In this document: one piece after another, positions 9,830-19,460 of the stretch | How the letters are laid out: each line of letters starts with the position of its first letter | Numbering within the stretch: position 1 is the stretch's first letter | Assembly: GCA_035771165.1 (NCBI GenBank) | Contig: JAWNZC010000111.1 | Location: 558,001-622,000, forward strand | Length of the DNA stretch: 64,000 nucleotides | Direction: 5' to 3' | Origin: Paragorgia papillata | Taxonomy: Eukaryota > Cnidaria > Anthozoa > Scleralcyonacea > Coralliidae | Made by a program: the position numbers and the translations under genes | The notes under the pieces: model-generated | The model's input: the letters and a program-made list of their open reading frames with translations, nothing else | What the model was told of the DNA's origin: nothing | Databases searched by the model: none

Positions 9830-10919
9830 ATGGCAACAAATCAGGAAGCAGAGACGAGTCATTCTCACAAAGATTGTAAACTGAAAAGTTTGAAGAATTT
9901 ACAGCAAGCAGAGGTTGGCTTGAGAAATTTATGAAACGGAATGGCTTAAGTCTTCGAAGAAACACGACTCAAGCGCAGCAAGACCCGAGCTACCTCATCG
10001 ACAAACTTGTGGCTTATGTATTGCAAGTCGAATGAACTTATACCAACCAAGCGATGTGATTTCCATGGACGAAACAGCTGTTTGGGCTGATATGCTTTCA
10101 GATACCGCAGTTGACCGCACTGGCGTTAAGTCAGTGAGCCTCAAAACCACTGGTCATGAAAAAGTGAGAGTTTCTGTCTGTTTGGCAGCTAAAGCTGATG
10201 GTACCAAACTCAAACCAATGATCGTGTTTAAAGGAGCTCTAAGAGAAACAAAGGCGTTAAATGAAGAATTTCGTGCAAGATGTGTTGTTTCCTCTTCTAC
10301 TAATGCATGGATGAACCAAACCTTGACTGAAGAATGGGTCGACAAAGTGATCGGAAAGTTTTCATTTGCTCGCAGGTTTCTCACATGGGACTCTTTCGCC
10401 TGTCATCTTACCGATTCGGTTAAAGAGAAGCTTGCGAAAAGTAAAGTCGATGTTGTTGTGGTTCCTGGTGGATGCACAAAATACATCCAGCCTCCAGATG
10501 TATCCTGGAACAAGCCTTTCAAGGGACACATCACTAGAAAATATGACGAATGGATGGCCGAAGGTACACATGAATACACTGCGCAAGGGAGCATGAAAGC
10601 ACCACCACGCCGAAAGGTCGTTGAATGGATTCTTGAAGCATGGCAAGAATTGGACAGAAAAATGATTTCATCATCATTTCGTAGTTGTGGAGTATGCCTC
10701 GCTGTTGATGGAAGTGAAGATGGGCTAATCCACTGTTTCAAGGAAAATCAACCTTGCAAAGCTGGAGCTGACCGGTTAAGAGTTCTAGCAAGCACTATTG
10801 ACGACAACCAAGACAATCCATTCGAGAACGTCACAGACTCTGATGTCGACGATGCTGCACCAGTACTGGCACTTTTAGAGTCTGATGGAGAAGATGATGA
10901 ATTGATTGATGTAGAATAG
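9830..10919 (+). pseudogene. pogo-type transposase (CENP-B HTH + DDE_1)
   Basis: An ATG at 9830 opens a short frame; a shifted frame then shows SRGWLEKFMKRNGLSLRR, the CENP-B-type helix-turn-helix, and after another shift the frame from 10032 (295 codons) carries the catalytic core. Visible are the first aspartate in SMDETAVW, the second in LTWDSFACH and PPDVSWNKPF with a third aspartate, as in DDE_1 transposases of the pogo/Tigger group. The C-terminus is acidic. The frame breaks and a missing N-terminal Psq-type segment make it non-functional as written. Confidence 0.75.
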
Positions 10920-10922
10920 GAT

Positions 10923-11079
10923 TGTAGAGAATGTAACGATGGTTAGAATGGACAGCTAGGGCTCCCTGTGCAAGATAGCTCACGTGACTTGGGAGCATGG
11001 CGATCGAGCAAGTTGAGCACAACAAACACTTTGGCAGTTCGTTTAATATAAATAAAAACCCTTTTTAAATTGCGTAACA
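10923..11079 (+). repeat. Putative 5' LTR
   Basis: 157 bp starting TGTAGAGAATG and ending GCGTAACA, with an AATATAAATAAAAACC segment near its end. The following TGGTGTCAGGAGT (11080-11092) sits where a tRNA primer-binding site is expected. No second LTR is in the window, so the limits are inferred. Confidence 0.5.
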
Positions 11080-12117
11080 TGGTGTCAGGAGTAAAACAAA
11101 CTACTAAGAAGAACTAATCTGTGGAGTTTGTGCTTAATACGGCAGACAGCGACGACGAGTTTAGTAGAAACTCGACGAGAATGGCTAATTTCCAGATACC
11201 TCCTCCGGACGTGCTTGAATTAAATGATGGCTCGACGGCTTCGAATTGGCGTGTATGGAAGTCGGCGTGGAGGAATTATACGTTAGCAACGAAGCTCGAT
11301 AAAGAAGACCAAGAACGGCAGGTAGCTACTCTTTTATCGGTAATAGGGAAGGAGGCCAACAAAGTGTTTCGAACATTTGTTTGGTCCTCAGAAGACGACG
11401 TACAGGAAATTGATTTAGTCTTAAAGCAATTTGAAGATTATTGTATTCCAAGGCAGAATGTTACCTATGAACGTTTCCGTTTATTTACCCGAGATCAAGA
11501 AGCCACAGAAACCGTAGAGCAATACATGACGGAGCTGCGACAAATTGCATCGAACTGTGATTTGGGATCGCTTACACCAGATAAGTTACTTCGTGATCGT
11601 CTCGTTACTGGTATTAGAGATGCAAAGGTACGTGAAAGGTTACTTCGAGACAATAAACTTACTCTTGAGAAAGCACTAGACATAGTACCAGCTGCTGAGA
11701 GTACAGCCACTCAAATGAAAGCGATGGATTTGGAAGCTGGAGTGCATGCTGTTCGACAAAAACAACCGAAAGACAATTCAAGAGAAGACGAGCAACAACA
11801 CAAAGATGGCCGCCCTTCAGCTCTAATCAAGGATTGTAAATACTGTGGTCGCGATCACGAGAAGCGTAAGTGCCCAGCGTTTGGTCAAATATGCAGGAAA
11901 TGTGGTGTGAGAAATCATTTTGCAGTTAAGTGCCAGGCTAAGAATAAAATTGCTGCTGTGCATGAACAGGAGCGATATTATTTAGGCACCACAAGAACAA
12001 GCGCCAGTAAAGATCGTGAAACTGTGACTTTAACTGTAGAAAGTGAGATAAGTGGTGTACCAAGCATGGCCGTTCAGTTTCTCATGGACACTGGGGCAGA
12101 GTGTAATCTACTACCAT
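10923..12117 (+). mobile_element. Gypsy-type LTR retrotransposon, 5' part only
   Basis: Contains a short LTR, a primer-binding-like site, gag and the start of protease. It is cut at the left end of the Maverick element and the rest does not reappear on the other side in this window. Confidence 0.75.
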
Positions 12118-12119
12118 AG
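11181..12119 (+). pseudogene. Gypsy gag and beginning of protease, truncated
   Basis: ATG at 11181 (MANFQIPPP). A capsid-like region contains the YERFRLFTRDQEATETVEQY segment typical of Gypsy gag. Two zinc knuckles follow (CKYCGRDHEKRKC and CRKCGVRNHFAVKC), then the aspartic protease start with MDTGAECN. The frame ends at a TAG at 12117-12119 that is created at the join with the Maverick end. Gag would package the retroelement RNA and the knuckles bind nucleic acid. Confidence 0.85.
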
Positions 12120-12425
12120 TAGGGTAAAAATGCGGGTTCTGGGACAGCTGTGCTAGACTTGGTGGCGCCATTAATAAAAGGGGGGGTGGGTTTTAAAAAA
12201 ACATGGCGGCCATGTTTTTAGGATGGCTTCGCCTTTGGCTCGCCTCACTTCGTTCGGCCCGGATTTGTCGAAGACTTCCCGAAGACTTCCCGAAGACTTT
12301 CCGAAGACTTCCCGAAGACTTTCCGAAGAATTTGCCGAAGACTTTCCGAACGGGAGGGAGAATTTTTCAAAGGGTTTGAATTCTTTTGAAAAATTTTTTT
12401 GGAAGGGGTTTTGGAAGATTTTGGG
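12118..12425 (+). repeat. Left terminal inverted repeat region of the Maverick
   Basis: Starts AGTAGGGTAAAAATGCGGG. Its inner end (12405-12425) is the exact inverse of 31014-31034, so the repeat was about 308 bp or more. At 12268-12346 it holds about seven tandem 11-bp units of the form CGAAGACTTCC / CGAAGACTTTC. Confidence 0.6.
12268..12346 (+). repeat. Subterminal 11-bp tandem repeats
   Basis: Seven or so direct copies of CGAAGACTT(C/T)C in the terminal repeat. Tandem subterminal motifs are common binding sites for transposases, integrases or terminal proteins; no partner is identified here. Confidence 0.7.
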
Positions 12426-12475
12426 AAGAATTGTAATTTTTGTTTTAAAGATTAAAGAAAATAAAATAAAAAAGG

Positions 12476-12658
12476 ATGCCTAAAAGATCCAATAGTTATT
12501 TTTTTACCAATGATAGGATTTGTTTTTCCTGTGGAAAGTGTAAATTTAAAGTAAAAACAAAAACAGCACTAAGATTACATATAAAGGCTGTTCATGGAGA
12601 AACTTTACAAGACAAAGATATAGGTTGGCAAAAGGAAAAAGGTAATAAATTTTACTAA
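12476..12658 (+). CDS. Small C2H2 zinc-finger protein (left end)
   Basis: 60 residues. CGKCKFKVKTKTALRLH with IKAVH forms a single C2H2 finger (C-x2-C-x12-H-x4-H). It resembles the first finger of the protein at 30087-30380, which reads CKDCKFKTSLVTTLRLH. It is the first gene inside the left terminal repeat and points inward. AATAAA lies 5 nt before its ATG. A DNA-binding or regulatory role is likely but unproven. Confidence 0.7.
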   Translation: MPKRSNSYFFTNDRICFSCGKCKFKVKTKTALRLHIKAVHGETLQDKDIGWQKEKGNKFY

Positions 12659-12666
12659 AACTAAAA

Positions 12667-12691
12667 ATTTGTATTCTTTTTTAATACAAAT
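12667..12691. terminator. Hairpin between two convergent gene ends
   Basis: ATTTGTATT / AATACAAAT, 9-bp perfect stem with a 7-nt loop, 8 nt past the zinc-finger stop and about 20 nt past the end of the polymerase reading frame on the other strand. One structure could end both transcripts. Confidence 0.55.
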
Positions 12692-12709
12692 CTTAAACAC
12701 TATTTAAAC

Positions 12710-15700
12710 TTAATTTTCCTTTGTTCTAAAATGTCCAATTGCCAGGGTTGAGATTCCATCCTTTTCTATAACTCTCTTATCATCTGCTGCACTGAGTGCA
12801 ATCTTGTTCATATGGATGGTATGAATTTTGTGTTGGTAAGATCTGAAGGTATTCATCCCTCATCAGGTTTTTTCCTGTAAACAGGCAATTCCAGTAATCC
12901 TCAAATTTTATATCATTAATAGCACTTTTCTTAATTCCCTTGCATTTCTTATCTTCTTTGCACTCCATCAACCCAGTTTCGAGGTTTTTCTTCTTTGCCA
13001 TTTTGATAACATAAGCCTTGGGTCTTAATCCAACAAACCCTCCAATCTGATCTGACCCAGTTTCAAACTTCATCATCCCAAGAACTTTCTTGTTTACATT
13101 AGTTGGAATTCCACTTGGGTGGTTTTTAGGAAAATTACTGGTGTCGAAGTGGGTTTCAACATCTCCAGAAATGTCTTCAAAAATATCATCTGTTCTGATA
13201 TTATAACAGAGGGAATCCGTATACGTAAACAACAGTTGGGCCTTCTTACCATACTTTGGTTTTATATAACCATAGTGGAAATCATACATGGAGATCTTGC
13301 TTATATCCAAGATGGAGGCCCCTGTAAAGATTGGTTTGTTTAAATTAACATATGGTTTCTTCAAGTGAACAGCACCCAAATTTTCATTGAATATATTGAT
13401 AGACTTGTAATTTGGTTTTCTTGCAAGTTTTTCAAGCTGATCTTTCCAGGAGACGAGTCGGATGTCCACTCTATTGCGAACATTCTCCATTGTCTTTCCA
13501 AAGACGGAGTTGTTCATCAACTTGTAGAAATCCTTGTCGAAGTCATTGGTGGCTTTTGTCCTCAACCTTGTGTTAAGGTCAATATAGGGTTTCATCCAAG
13601 CCTTTTCCACAAATGATATTCCCCTATGGATTTTTTTGAGCATTATCTTATATTTCAAACACTGTTTTAATGCTCGGTAGTGGAGAACATACTTCTCCTT
13701 ATTGTTAAGATTTGGCAACAGTTTTACAACACCATTAATCTCAACTCTTTCAGCTGCAAAGGGAAGATCGTTGTGGAGATCATGTAATTTTTTTGGATAC
13801 TCCAAGTCCACTTCCAAAAAACATCCCTCTCCCTCTTCCCCATCTTTGGTTTCAACAAGGTACTTCTCCCAATCCACCAGCTCCTTTTCTGGGATCCATT
13901 TAAATTTTCCTATTGGGAGAGGTTCTGACATTGCCTTTCCATACAAGTTGTTTTTGTCTAAATATGGGATGAAGGAACTTTCCTGCTCTGGGTTGTATTC
14001 ATCCATATACTTGTTGTTAGCCTGGGCATGTCGGTGAGTAATTAATGATATCCCACCACGAATAGCTTTTTCGAAGAATAAGTACTTGTCAGGGTCTGTT
14101 AATAGTTCCAACTTTTGGTCCGTCATCTTTTGTAGGGAGGTCCAAGCCAAACCAGGACTTGTATAGAACCACATTGGGTCAAGTCCATAAGTATTTTTGC
14201 ATGTCTTTCTAAAATTTTGGATAACATCTCCCAGAAGAACAACATCTAATTTCATGTACAAATCATGGTAATCCCTCATCGTCTTGCATCCAAAGGCTTC
14301 CCATACATTTTTAGCATGGCTGTAATCCTCATCTGAAATGTGGGTTCCATTCAGTTTTGAGTAAAACTCCTTTTTGGCAGGAAGCTTTGGGTGGTCCAAC
14401 TTTTTTAGATCTGTCATGAATTCATAGGGAAATACTCCCTTCTTCTTTAACAGTTTTACATGCTCTTTTGGATGGTTAGCAAAGAATTTTTCTGTGTATG
14501 CGAAAGCTGTTGAATCCAGGTTCTTAACAAGTGAGTCTAACGAACCTGGCATGAATTTTATGGAATCCAGGAATCTCAGTTCAAAAGGAACCCACTTTTT
14601 CTTAAACTCTCCATTAGGTAATCTCTTTTTATGCCAGCCACCATTCATCCATATTTTTTTGCTGAAGCTGATGTATTCTTCGTCTGTCTTTGGTATACAA
14701 GTAATTGTACCATCCGATAACCCCAAACTTGGAACGGTAAAGTGAGCATCATAATTCATATTATTGTGGGCCAGCACTGCAATATGTTTAGCACTACTCA
14801 TTGAATAATTACAGCTGTTATGGGCTGGTCCTCTGTATTTTCCATTGAGATGGTTATGGTCTCTTACCCTATCTTTTCCTAGGTCTTTCCCACAAACATA
14901 ACAGCTTACAGCTGACTGGAAATCTCTTTCTTGGGTCTTACTTATGATAATTGGCTTTGGAGTTTTCATATAGGTTTCCCAGATTTCCTTTGCCTCGGTT
15001 TCCAAAGCTTCAACGAACATTTTACCAATATCCTCATGTTCGTATTTTCTTGTATAGCTTACAGTTTTTCCTGGAAAGATAGTTGGATCCGAGCATATAA
15101 TTTGAAAACAATATCCACTAGGAACATGTTTTTGGTATTTCTTGGTAAAACTCTTGGTCTCACTTCGTTCGAGGGCTTCACTTTGTTCTTTTGTATCCAA
15201 TGGTTCCAGCATACACTCAAAATCAAATACAATGATGAATGGCACATCTTGAATTTTCTTATAATCCTTTTCGTTCCACCCCATGATGTTATTTTTTCCT
15301 TTTGTGGGAAATATTTGGACCTGAGCATCATGTGTTTTGCAAATTTCCATGTGTTGTAGCATTTTGACTTCTGTGGTAAATGGGTTTAAACAAAAGTCGC
15401 AGAAAAACTTTTTTCTTTTTTGATCATCAATTTGGTCTGAAAACAGCCTACTTTTGTTTTTAATGGTACTGTAATGGTTATTCCACCAGAATAGGTTTAC
15501 AACATTTGGATGGTTAGCCCTACTTATTTGCATTTGAAAAACCTTTTGAATCTCATAATCAAAACTAAAGACATTAATATTCATCTCGTTCATCTTTTCA
15601 AATTTGAAAATATCCTTAATTTTAAGAGGAAATTCTAGTCCTTTGCAGTTATACTTTTTTGCCTGTGTTTGGACATCTTCACCAGCTCTTTCTAAATGAG

Positions 15701-16623
15701 GTTTTCCTGGATTTTCTTTTAACATCTCTGCTATTGCAACAGCATAGATAAAACACTTGTTATCCTTGTTTTTAGGATTAATGATAGCCTTTTTGTCCTG
15801 GATGACTTTTGGAAGAGCTTTGTAACCCTTACCGTTTAAAGGTCTATATTTTGTTATAGAAATATGTAGACTTTCCACAGATCTTATAGCCCATCCAGAT
15901 CCCTTTTTTTGATGGGATGCCAAATTTTCAAGCATCTCTTTTTTCATTGATGAGTAGTGTTCTCTAACATCTTCCTCTGTCGTCATTGCTTTCATATGAG
16001 AGGTAAAGTAAAACTCTTCAACATCTTCCCATCCAGCGGTATAATCATACTTTACAAGATTACAAATAAGGGTTGTTTTTACTTTCTTTGAGTTTTCAAC
16101 ACTGTTAATCAGGTTTTCAACGGTTGGTGTTGTTTTCTCTAAGAAAAGTGCAGGATCTTTGAATCCCTGTCCTGAAACTTCATACAGGGCTGCTTTCCCA
16201 TTTGCGAAATCCCTGATGAGTTTTGGCTCTGTTTCCCTAAGTTTTTTGAAGGCCCTTGTTTTTCTGTTAAAAATTCTTTCAAGCTTGTTTCCAAGGACCT
16301 GCCTAGTTTTAGCAGTTTTAGCGGTTCCTTTCCATTTTTTATTCCACTTTAAAAATTTTTTGTCTTTTCTCTTCTTTTCTTGCTTTTTTCCTAGCAATCT
16401 GTTCCTGCTTTTTTACCTCTTTCCTGGCAACCTGTTCTGCTTTTTTTGCCTCTTTCCTGGCGATCTGTTCCTGCTTTTTGGTTGCTCTAAACTCCTTTTC
16501 CTGTTGAAGTTTAGCAAGCCTTTCAGGTTTAAACGGTTCCATCTTTCGGTCTCTCTCACGTTGCCGTTGTTTTCGAAGACGGGCATTTTCCCGTTTTTTT
16601 AAAAGTTTAGTGTCAGTTTCCAT
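12710..16623 (-). pseudogene. polB: Protein-primed family B DNA polymerase (pPolB), damaged
   Basis: Main open frame 12780-16397 (1205 codons). It has no ATG near its start; a lysine-rich coiled-coil frame from the ATG at 16623 overlaps it and is probably the true N-terminus, separated by a frame break near 16360. In order it shows: NKCFIYAVA and NNHYSTIK (a Cys/His pair), a C2H2 finger near residue 340, exonuclease motif FDFECM (about 392), a Cys/His HNH-like patch (CYVCGKDL ... RDHNHLNGKYRG, about 500), AHNNMNYDAH (about 547), motif A YLDKNNLYGKAM (about 815), motif B MNNSVFGKTM (about 965) and motif C FTYTDSL (1058-1064). Residue 1059 is Tyr where the family has the first Asp. A break near 12850 shifts the C-terminus; the expected NKIAL...DDKR ending is in another frame, stopping at 12710. 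It would replicate the element from protein-primed ends. Confidence 0.88.
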
Positions 16624-16777
16624 TTATTATAGTGTTAAAAAAAATTATTAAAAAAGTTTACTAATAAAGGATCCAAACAACATTATACTTCCTTTTTTAA
16701 AAAAAAATATCCTGTTGAAGTTAAGTTTTTCGGTTTCTAATTTTAAAGCATCATATTTTCGGTCTCTTTCCCGTTGC

Positions 16778-16805
16778 ATTTCCTATATAAATTTATATAG
16801 GAAAT
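16778..16805. terminator. 28-bp perfect palindrome after the 135-residue gene
   Basis: Self-complementary from ATTTCCTATATA to its inverse, 44 nt beyond the stop at 16849. It lies in the gap before the polymerase start at 16623. Confidence 0.55.
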
Positions 16806-16848
16806 TTGACAAAACAAAAGTTCAGATAAATATTTTTTTTTCCTTTAT

Positions 16849-17256
16849 TTATACACCCCGACTAACAGTTTGTACCTTTCCACTGTAAATGATTGATGTT
16901 CCTTTCCTTATGTAATATGGAATACAACTAGGATTTTTATTCAGGCAGGATGCTGCTTTGTAAATACTACGGAATTTTGTTTTTTTGTTGTCCAAATCTG
17001 TAAATGTTATTTCAACAGGGTTTTTTATTTGCTCTCTGTTACATCTGTCAAAGGTTTCATTCCTAACCAATGGAATATTAAGACTTTCACAGAGTGTTTT
17101 AAGGTTCATTTTGCCAGCCCCCTTTATTCCAATTTTTTTTGCCAGGGTTCTTAACTCTGATCTGGGATGGTTACAAACAGGGTTTTCTTCACGAATTTTT
17201 TTAATAAGATCATTAAATTTTCTTCTTTCATCCATTCTTGCTTTAAACATTTCCAT
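16849..17256 (-). CDS. Putative DNA-binding protein with SAP-like and NUMOD1-like segments
   Basis: 135 residues. Residues 33-65 (SELRTLAKKIGIKGAGKMN) look like a SAP/Rho-N-type helix-turn-helix. Residues 105-125 (SIYKAASCLNKNPSCIPYYI) resemble the NUMOD1 DNA-binding motif found next to homing endonucleases, though no nuclease is attached. AATAAA lies 3 nt before the ATG. It is followed by the polymerase gene on the same strand. A replication or genome-binding role is an inference from motif look alone. Confidence 0.55.
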   Translation of the reverse strand: MEMFKARMDERRKFNDLIKKIREENPVCNHPRSELRTLAKKIGIKGAGKMNLKTLCESLNIPLVRNETFDRCNREQIKNPVEITFTDLDNKKTKFRSIYKAASCLNKNPSCIPYYIRKGTSIIYSGKVQTVSRGV

Positions 17257-17263
17257 TGTTTTA

Positions 17264-17593
17264 TTAGTATCTTTTTAAAGGGTTTTCTTCTTCTGGGATT
17301 GTTTCCAAAGTATTTGGCAAAGTAATTGGCAAAGTAATTGGCAAAGTATTTGGTAAAGTATTTGGCAAGGTATTTGGTAAAGAATTTTCAGAACATTTTG
17401 TCGAAGAATTTGTCGAAGAATTTGTCGAAGAAACACAAGAATAATTTTTTACTATTTTGTTTGTCCACCCTATTTGAATATTTCCCTCCATTGTCAAATC
17501 TTCCTTCCCAAAACTTATCCCAAATTGGAAACCCTTTTTTATAATATGGTTTTTGTTAAATTTTTCTTTTGGTTTGCTTTTAGAGTTTCCCAT
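17264..17593 (-). CDS. Predicted N-myristoylated protein with NTLP repeats
   Basis: 109 residues starting MGNSKSKPKEK: Gly2, Ser at position 4 or 6 and a lysine cluster, the consensus for N-myristoylation plus a basic membrane anchor, strikingly like the start of Src-family kinases. The middle has (S)TNS repeats, then about six NTLP/ITLP repeats, and the tail reads LETIPEEENP. The last seven residues lie next to the following gene (8-nt gap). Membrane targeting is a strong inference; function is unknown. Confidence 0.6.
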   Translation of the reverse strand: MGNSKSKPKEKFNKNHIIKKGFQFGISFGKEDLTMEGNIQIGWTNKIVKNYSCVSSTNSSTNSSTKCSENSLPNTLPNTLPNTLPITLPITLPNTLETIPEEENPLKRY

Positions 17594-17598
17594 TTTAT

Positions 17599-17625
17599 TT
17601 TCCTAATCTGTTTTGGATTAGGAAA
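17599..17625. terminator. Hairpin upstream of the myristoylated gene
   Basis: TTTCCTAATC / GATTAGGAAA, 10-bp stem and 7-nt loop, in the 170-bp gap after the stop at 17765. Confidence 0.5.
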
Positions 17626-17764
17626 CATCGCTAACGCTTCGTGAGACCAAAAATTTAATTAATAACAACTCAACTGTTATTGGAATCAGCAACATTGCCA
17701 CTATCGACATTTTTGCTAGGATCCTGATCATTTTGTACAAACTCATTTTTATTTGATGGTTTTT

Positions 17765-18220
17765 TTACTTTGTTTGGCTCAGCTTCGGCTTCGCTACCGC
17801 TTCGCTACCGCTTCGCTCGCCTCGGTCCCAAACATGTTTAATTACTATTATCCCACCACATAACAATCCAATCATTGGAATATAGGGCGATATTTTTGTT
17901 ACCAGGGATTTAACATCATCGCAAAAAAGTTTGTTTGTTGATAATTCTTCATCCAGTTTTTCATCATCTTTTATCAAATCTAACTGTTCCATTAATCCTG
18001 AAAATTTGGATATAAGGGTTTCTGTTAACAGTGTGTTTACACGATCCTGTTGTACCTGGTCATAATTTAACTTAATTTTTTCAAGTGCCGCCAATGAGGC
18101 TTTTTTAAGATATGATTCCGAATGTTTAATTTTGTTTTCGGAAGAAAGCCGGATAAGCTCTTCCCTAAGGTTTAAATACAGTTCTTCAGGGATTTCATTT
18201 GCGGTTTGTTTTGGTTCCAT
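17765..18220 (-). CDS. Small protein with C-terminal membrane segment
   Basis: 151 residues from the ATG at 18220 (MEPKQTAN); a 9-codon upstream extension has no ATG. Charged helical body, then a hydrophobic segment SPYIPMIGLLCGGIIVIKHVW at residues 113-133 and a short basic tail. It overlaps the preceding gene by 26 bp. Probably a virion or membrane protein; no family recognised. Confidence 0.6.
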   Translation of the reverse strand: MEPKQTANEIPEELYLNLREELIRLSSENKIKHSESYLKKASLAALEKIKLNYDQVQQDRVNTLLTETLISKFSGLMEQLDLIKDDEKLDEELSTNKLFCDDVKSLVTKISPYIPMIGLLCGGIIVIKHVWDRGERSGSEAVAKPKLSQTK

Positions 18221-19460
18221 ATTTATCTTTGTATTCTTTGTAAACAATATAGGAAAGCCCTATTGCGAGAACCCACAAATTTTTTGCCAACCATGCTATT
18301 CCTTTCGCTCCCCAAGATAATGCAGTTGCAAGTATATTTAAAATTGGAACCAATATAGGCAAAGCAGTTTTTGCAAGTTTTGCTAAAGCCTTTCCTAACG
18401 CTCCTGTTGCCTTTGCGGCTGTTACAACCCCGGCTTTTCCAGCTAAAACAACAGTTGTTATAATTCCAGCAATACTAATAGCAATTGCGGCTGTTACACC
18501 CATGTTTTCTTTTGCCCATACTTTAAACCTTTCAAATCTGGTTAGATCATTGTTTTCTATCATCTTTTTTGTCTGGTCATTTTGTGGAGCTATGTTTTGT
18601 TCCAATCTAAGTTGGTCAGCCTTTAAAGCACACACATCCGCAACATTTTTGAAACTCATTTTTTTCACTGGATCTTTTTCTTCTGCTGTTTTGTCTTCCC
18701 AAAACTTTTGGTTAATTTCAACAGCACCCAAGTCATTGGAATTCAAAACTCCTGCAATATTTCGAACTGGGGTATCCCCAACATTTTCTCCATTTTCGTT
18801 TTCAATGACATCCAGTTTTATTGTTACTTCATCATCCAGCTGTTCAGCAACATTTTTACGGATGTTGGTAATATTTTCAGGATTAATGTTTTTGGGATTA
18901 ATACCTGACTGTTTTTCGGTTTCCCCATCTGCAGTTTTGGAATGTTCAAAAGCTGCTTCTTCCATTAGTCCATCAAATTCGTCTACCTTTTTTTGGAATT
19001 TTTCATCTTTGTTTAGTGTAAAGTTGTTACTATTTCCATCTCTAACGATAACCTTTACACCGTCAAAAATAATTCCGTCTACTACCCCTTTTGAGTCATA
19101 ACTTATTATACTTTTGTCTATTAAAGTTTTGCTTGCATCTCCATCCTTCTTAATCACTGTTTGCTCTAATCTTATTCGAAAAAAATTTTTCCTATCGGCT
19201 GTTGCTTTACTTTTTTGTTTTCTTGATTCTTTTGTTATCATTTGGTCTATTGTTTTTTTAGTATCCTGGTCTGGTTTTCCTAAATTTTTGTTTCTTACTT
19301 TGGATAGTCTTTTTCTTATGTCTTCTTCCACACTTTCTTCCAGTTCCACAGAATCCAAATCTTTGTAATCGTTTTCTATAAAAGATGTTTCTTCTTCACG
19401 GTCTTCATTTCCTGCACTGTCTTGGTTTGGATCTGAATCCTTCATTTCAAAGTCAGCCAT
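18195..19460 (-). CDS. Large membrane-associated protein, hypothetical
   Basis: 421 residues. The first 300 are hydrophilic and acidic (many D/E/N/K). From about residue 315 there are several hydrophobic segments (GVTAAIAISIAGIITTVVLAG, ALPILVPILNILATALSW, LWVLAIGLSYIVY) separated by Lys/Ala-rich helices. Such a soluble head with a multi-pass or amphipathic tail recurs in Polinton gene sets, where a membrane-active virion role has been proposed. The ATG follows the end of the integrase reading frame directly (TAA then ATG). Confidence 0.6.
   Translation of the reverse strand: MADFEMKDSDPNQDSAGNEDREEETSFIENDYKDLDSVELEESVEEDIRKRLSKVRNKNLGKPDQDTKKTIDQMITKESRKQKSKATADRKNFFRIRLEQTVIKKDGDASKTLIDKSIISYDSKGVVDGIIFDGVKVIVRDGNSNNFTLNKDEKFQKKVDEFDGLMEEAAFEHSKTADGETEKQSGINPKNINPENITNIRKNVAEQLDDEVTIKLDVIENENGENVGDTPVRNIAGVLNSNDLGAVEINQKFWEDKTAEEKDPVKKMSFKNVADVCALKADQLRLEQNIAPQNDQTKKMIENNDLTRFERFKVWAKENMGVTAAIAISIAGIITTVVLAGKAGVVTAAKATGALGKALAKLAKTALPILVPILNILATALSWGAKGIAWLAKNLWVLAIGLSYIVYKEYKDKYGTKTNRK

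Larger units (their letters stand above)
9008..10922 (+). mobile_element. pogo/CENP-B-like DNA transposon, right end missing
   Basis: The left end has the CGATTAAGCGCCCC / CGAATAAGCGCCCCCC subterminal repeats (9016-9070) often seen at ends of invertebrate Tc1/pogo-type elements. Inside are two divergent genes: a HIRAN-like protein on the minus strand and a DDE transposase on the plus strand. The inverse end is not found; a Gypsy LTR begins three bases after the transposase stop. Confidence 0.7.

Noticed and set aside
12223..12483. 86-residue open frame in the left terminal repeat
   Set aside because: Made of the 11-bp tandem repeats and terminal repeat sequence; no ATG motif context like the true genes and no family.
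16339..16623. Separate 94-residue basic gene before the polymerase
   Set aside because: The polymerase frame lacks an ATG for about 130 codons and this frame runs straight into it with overlap, so it is better read as the polymerase N-terminus with a frame break; a separate small gene remains possible.
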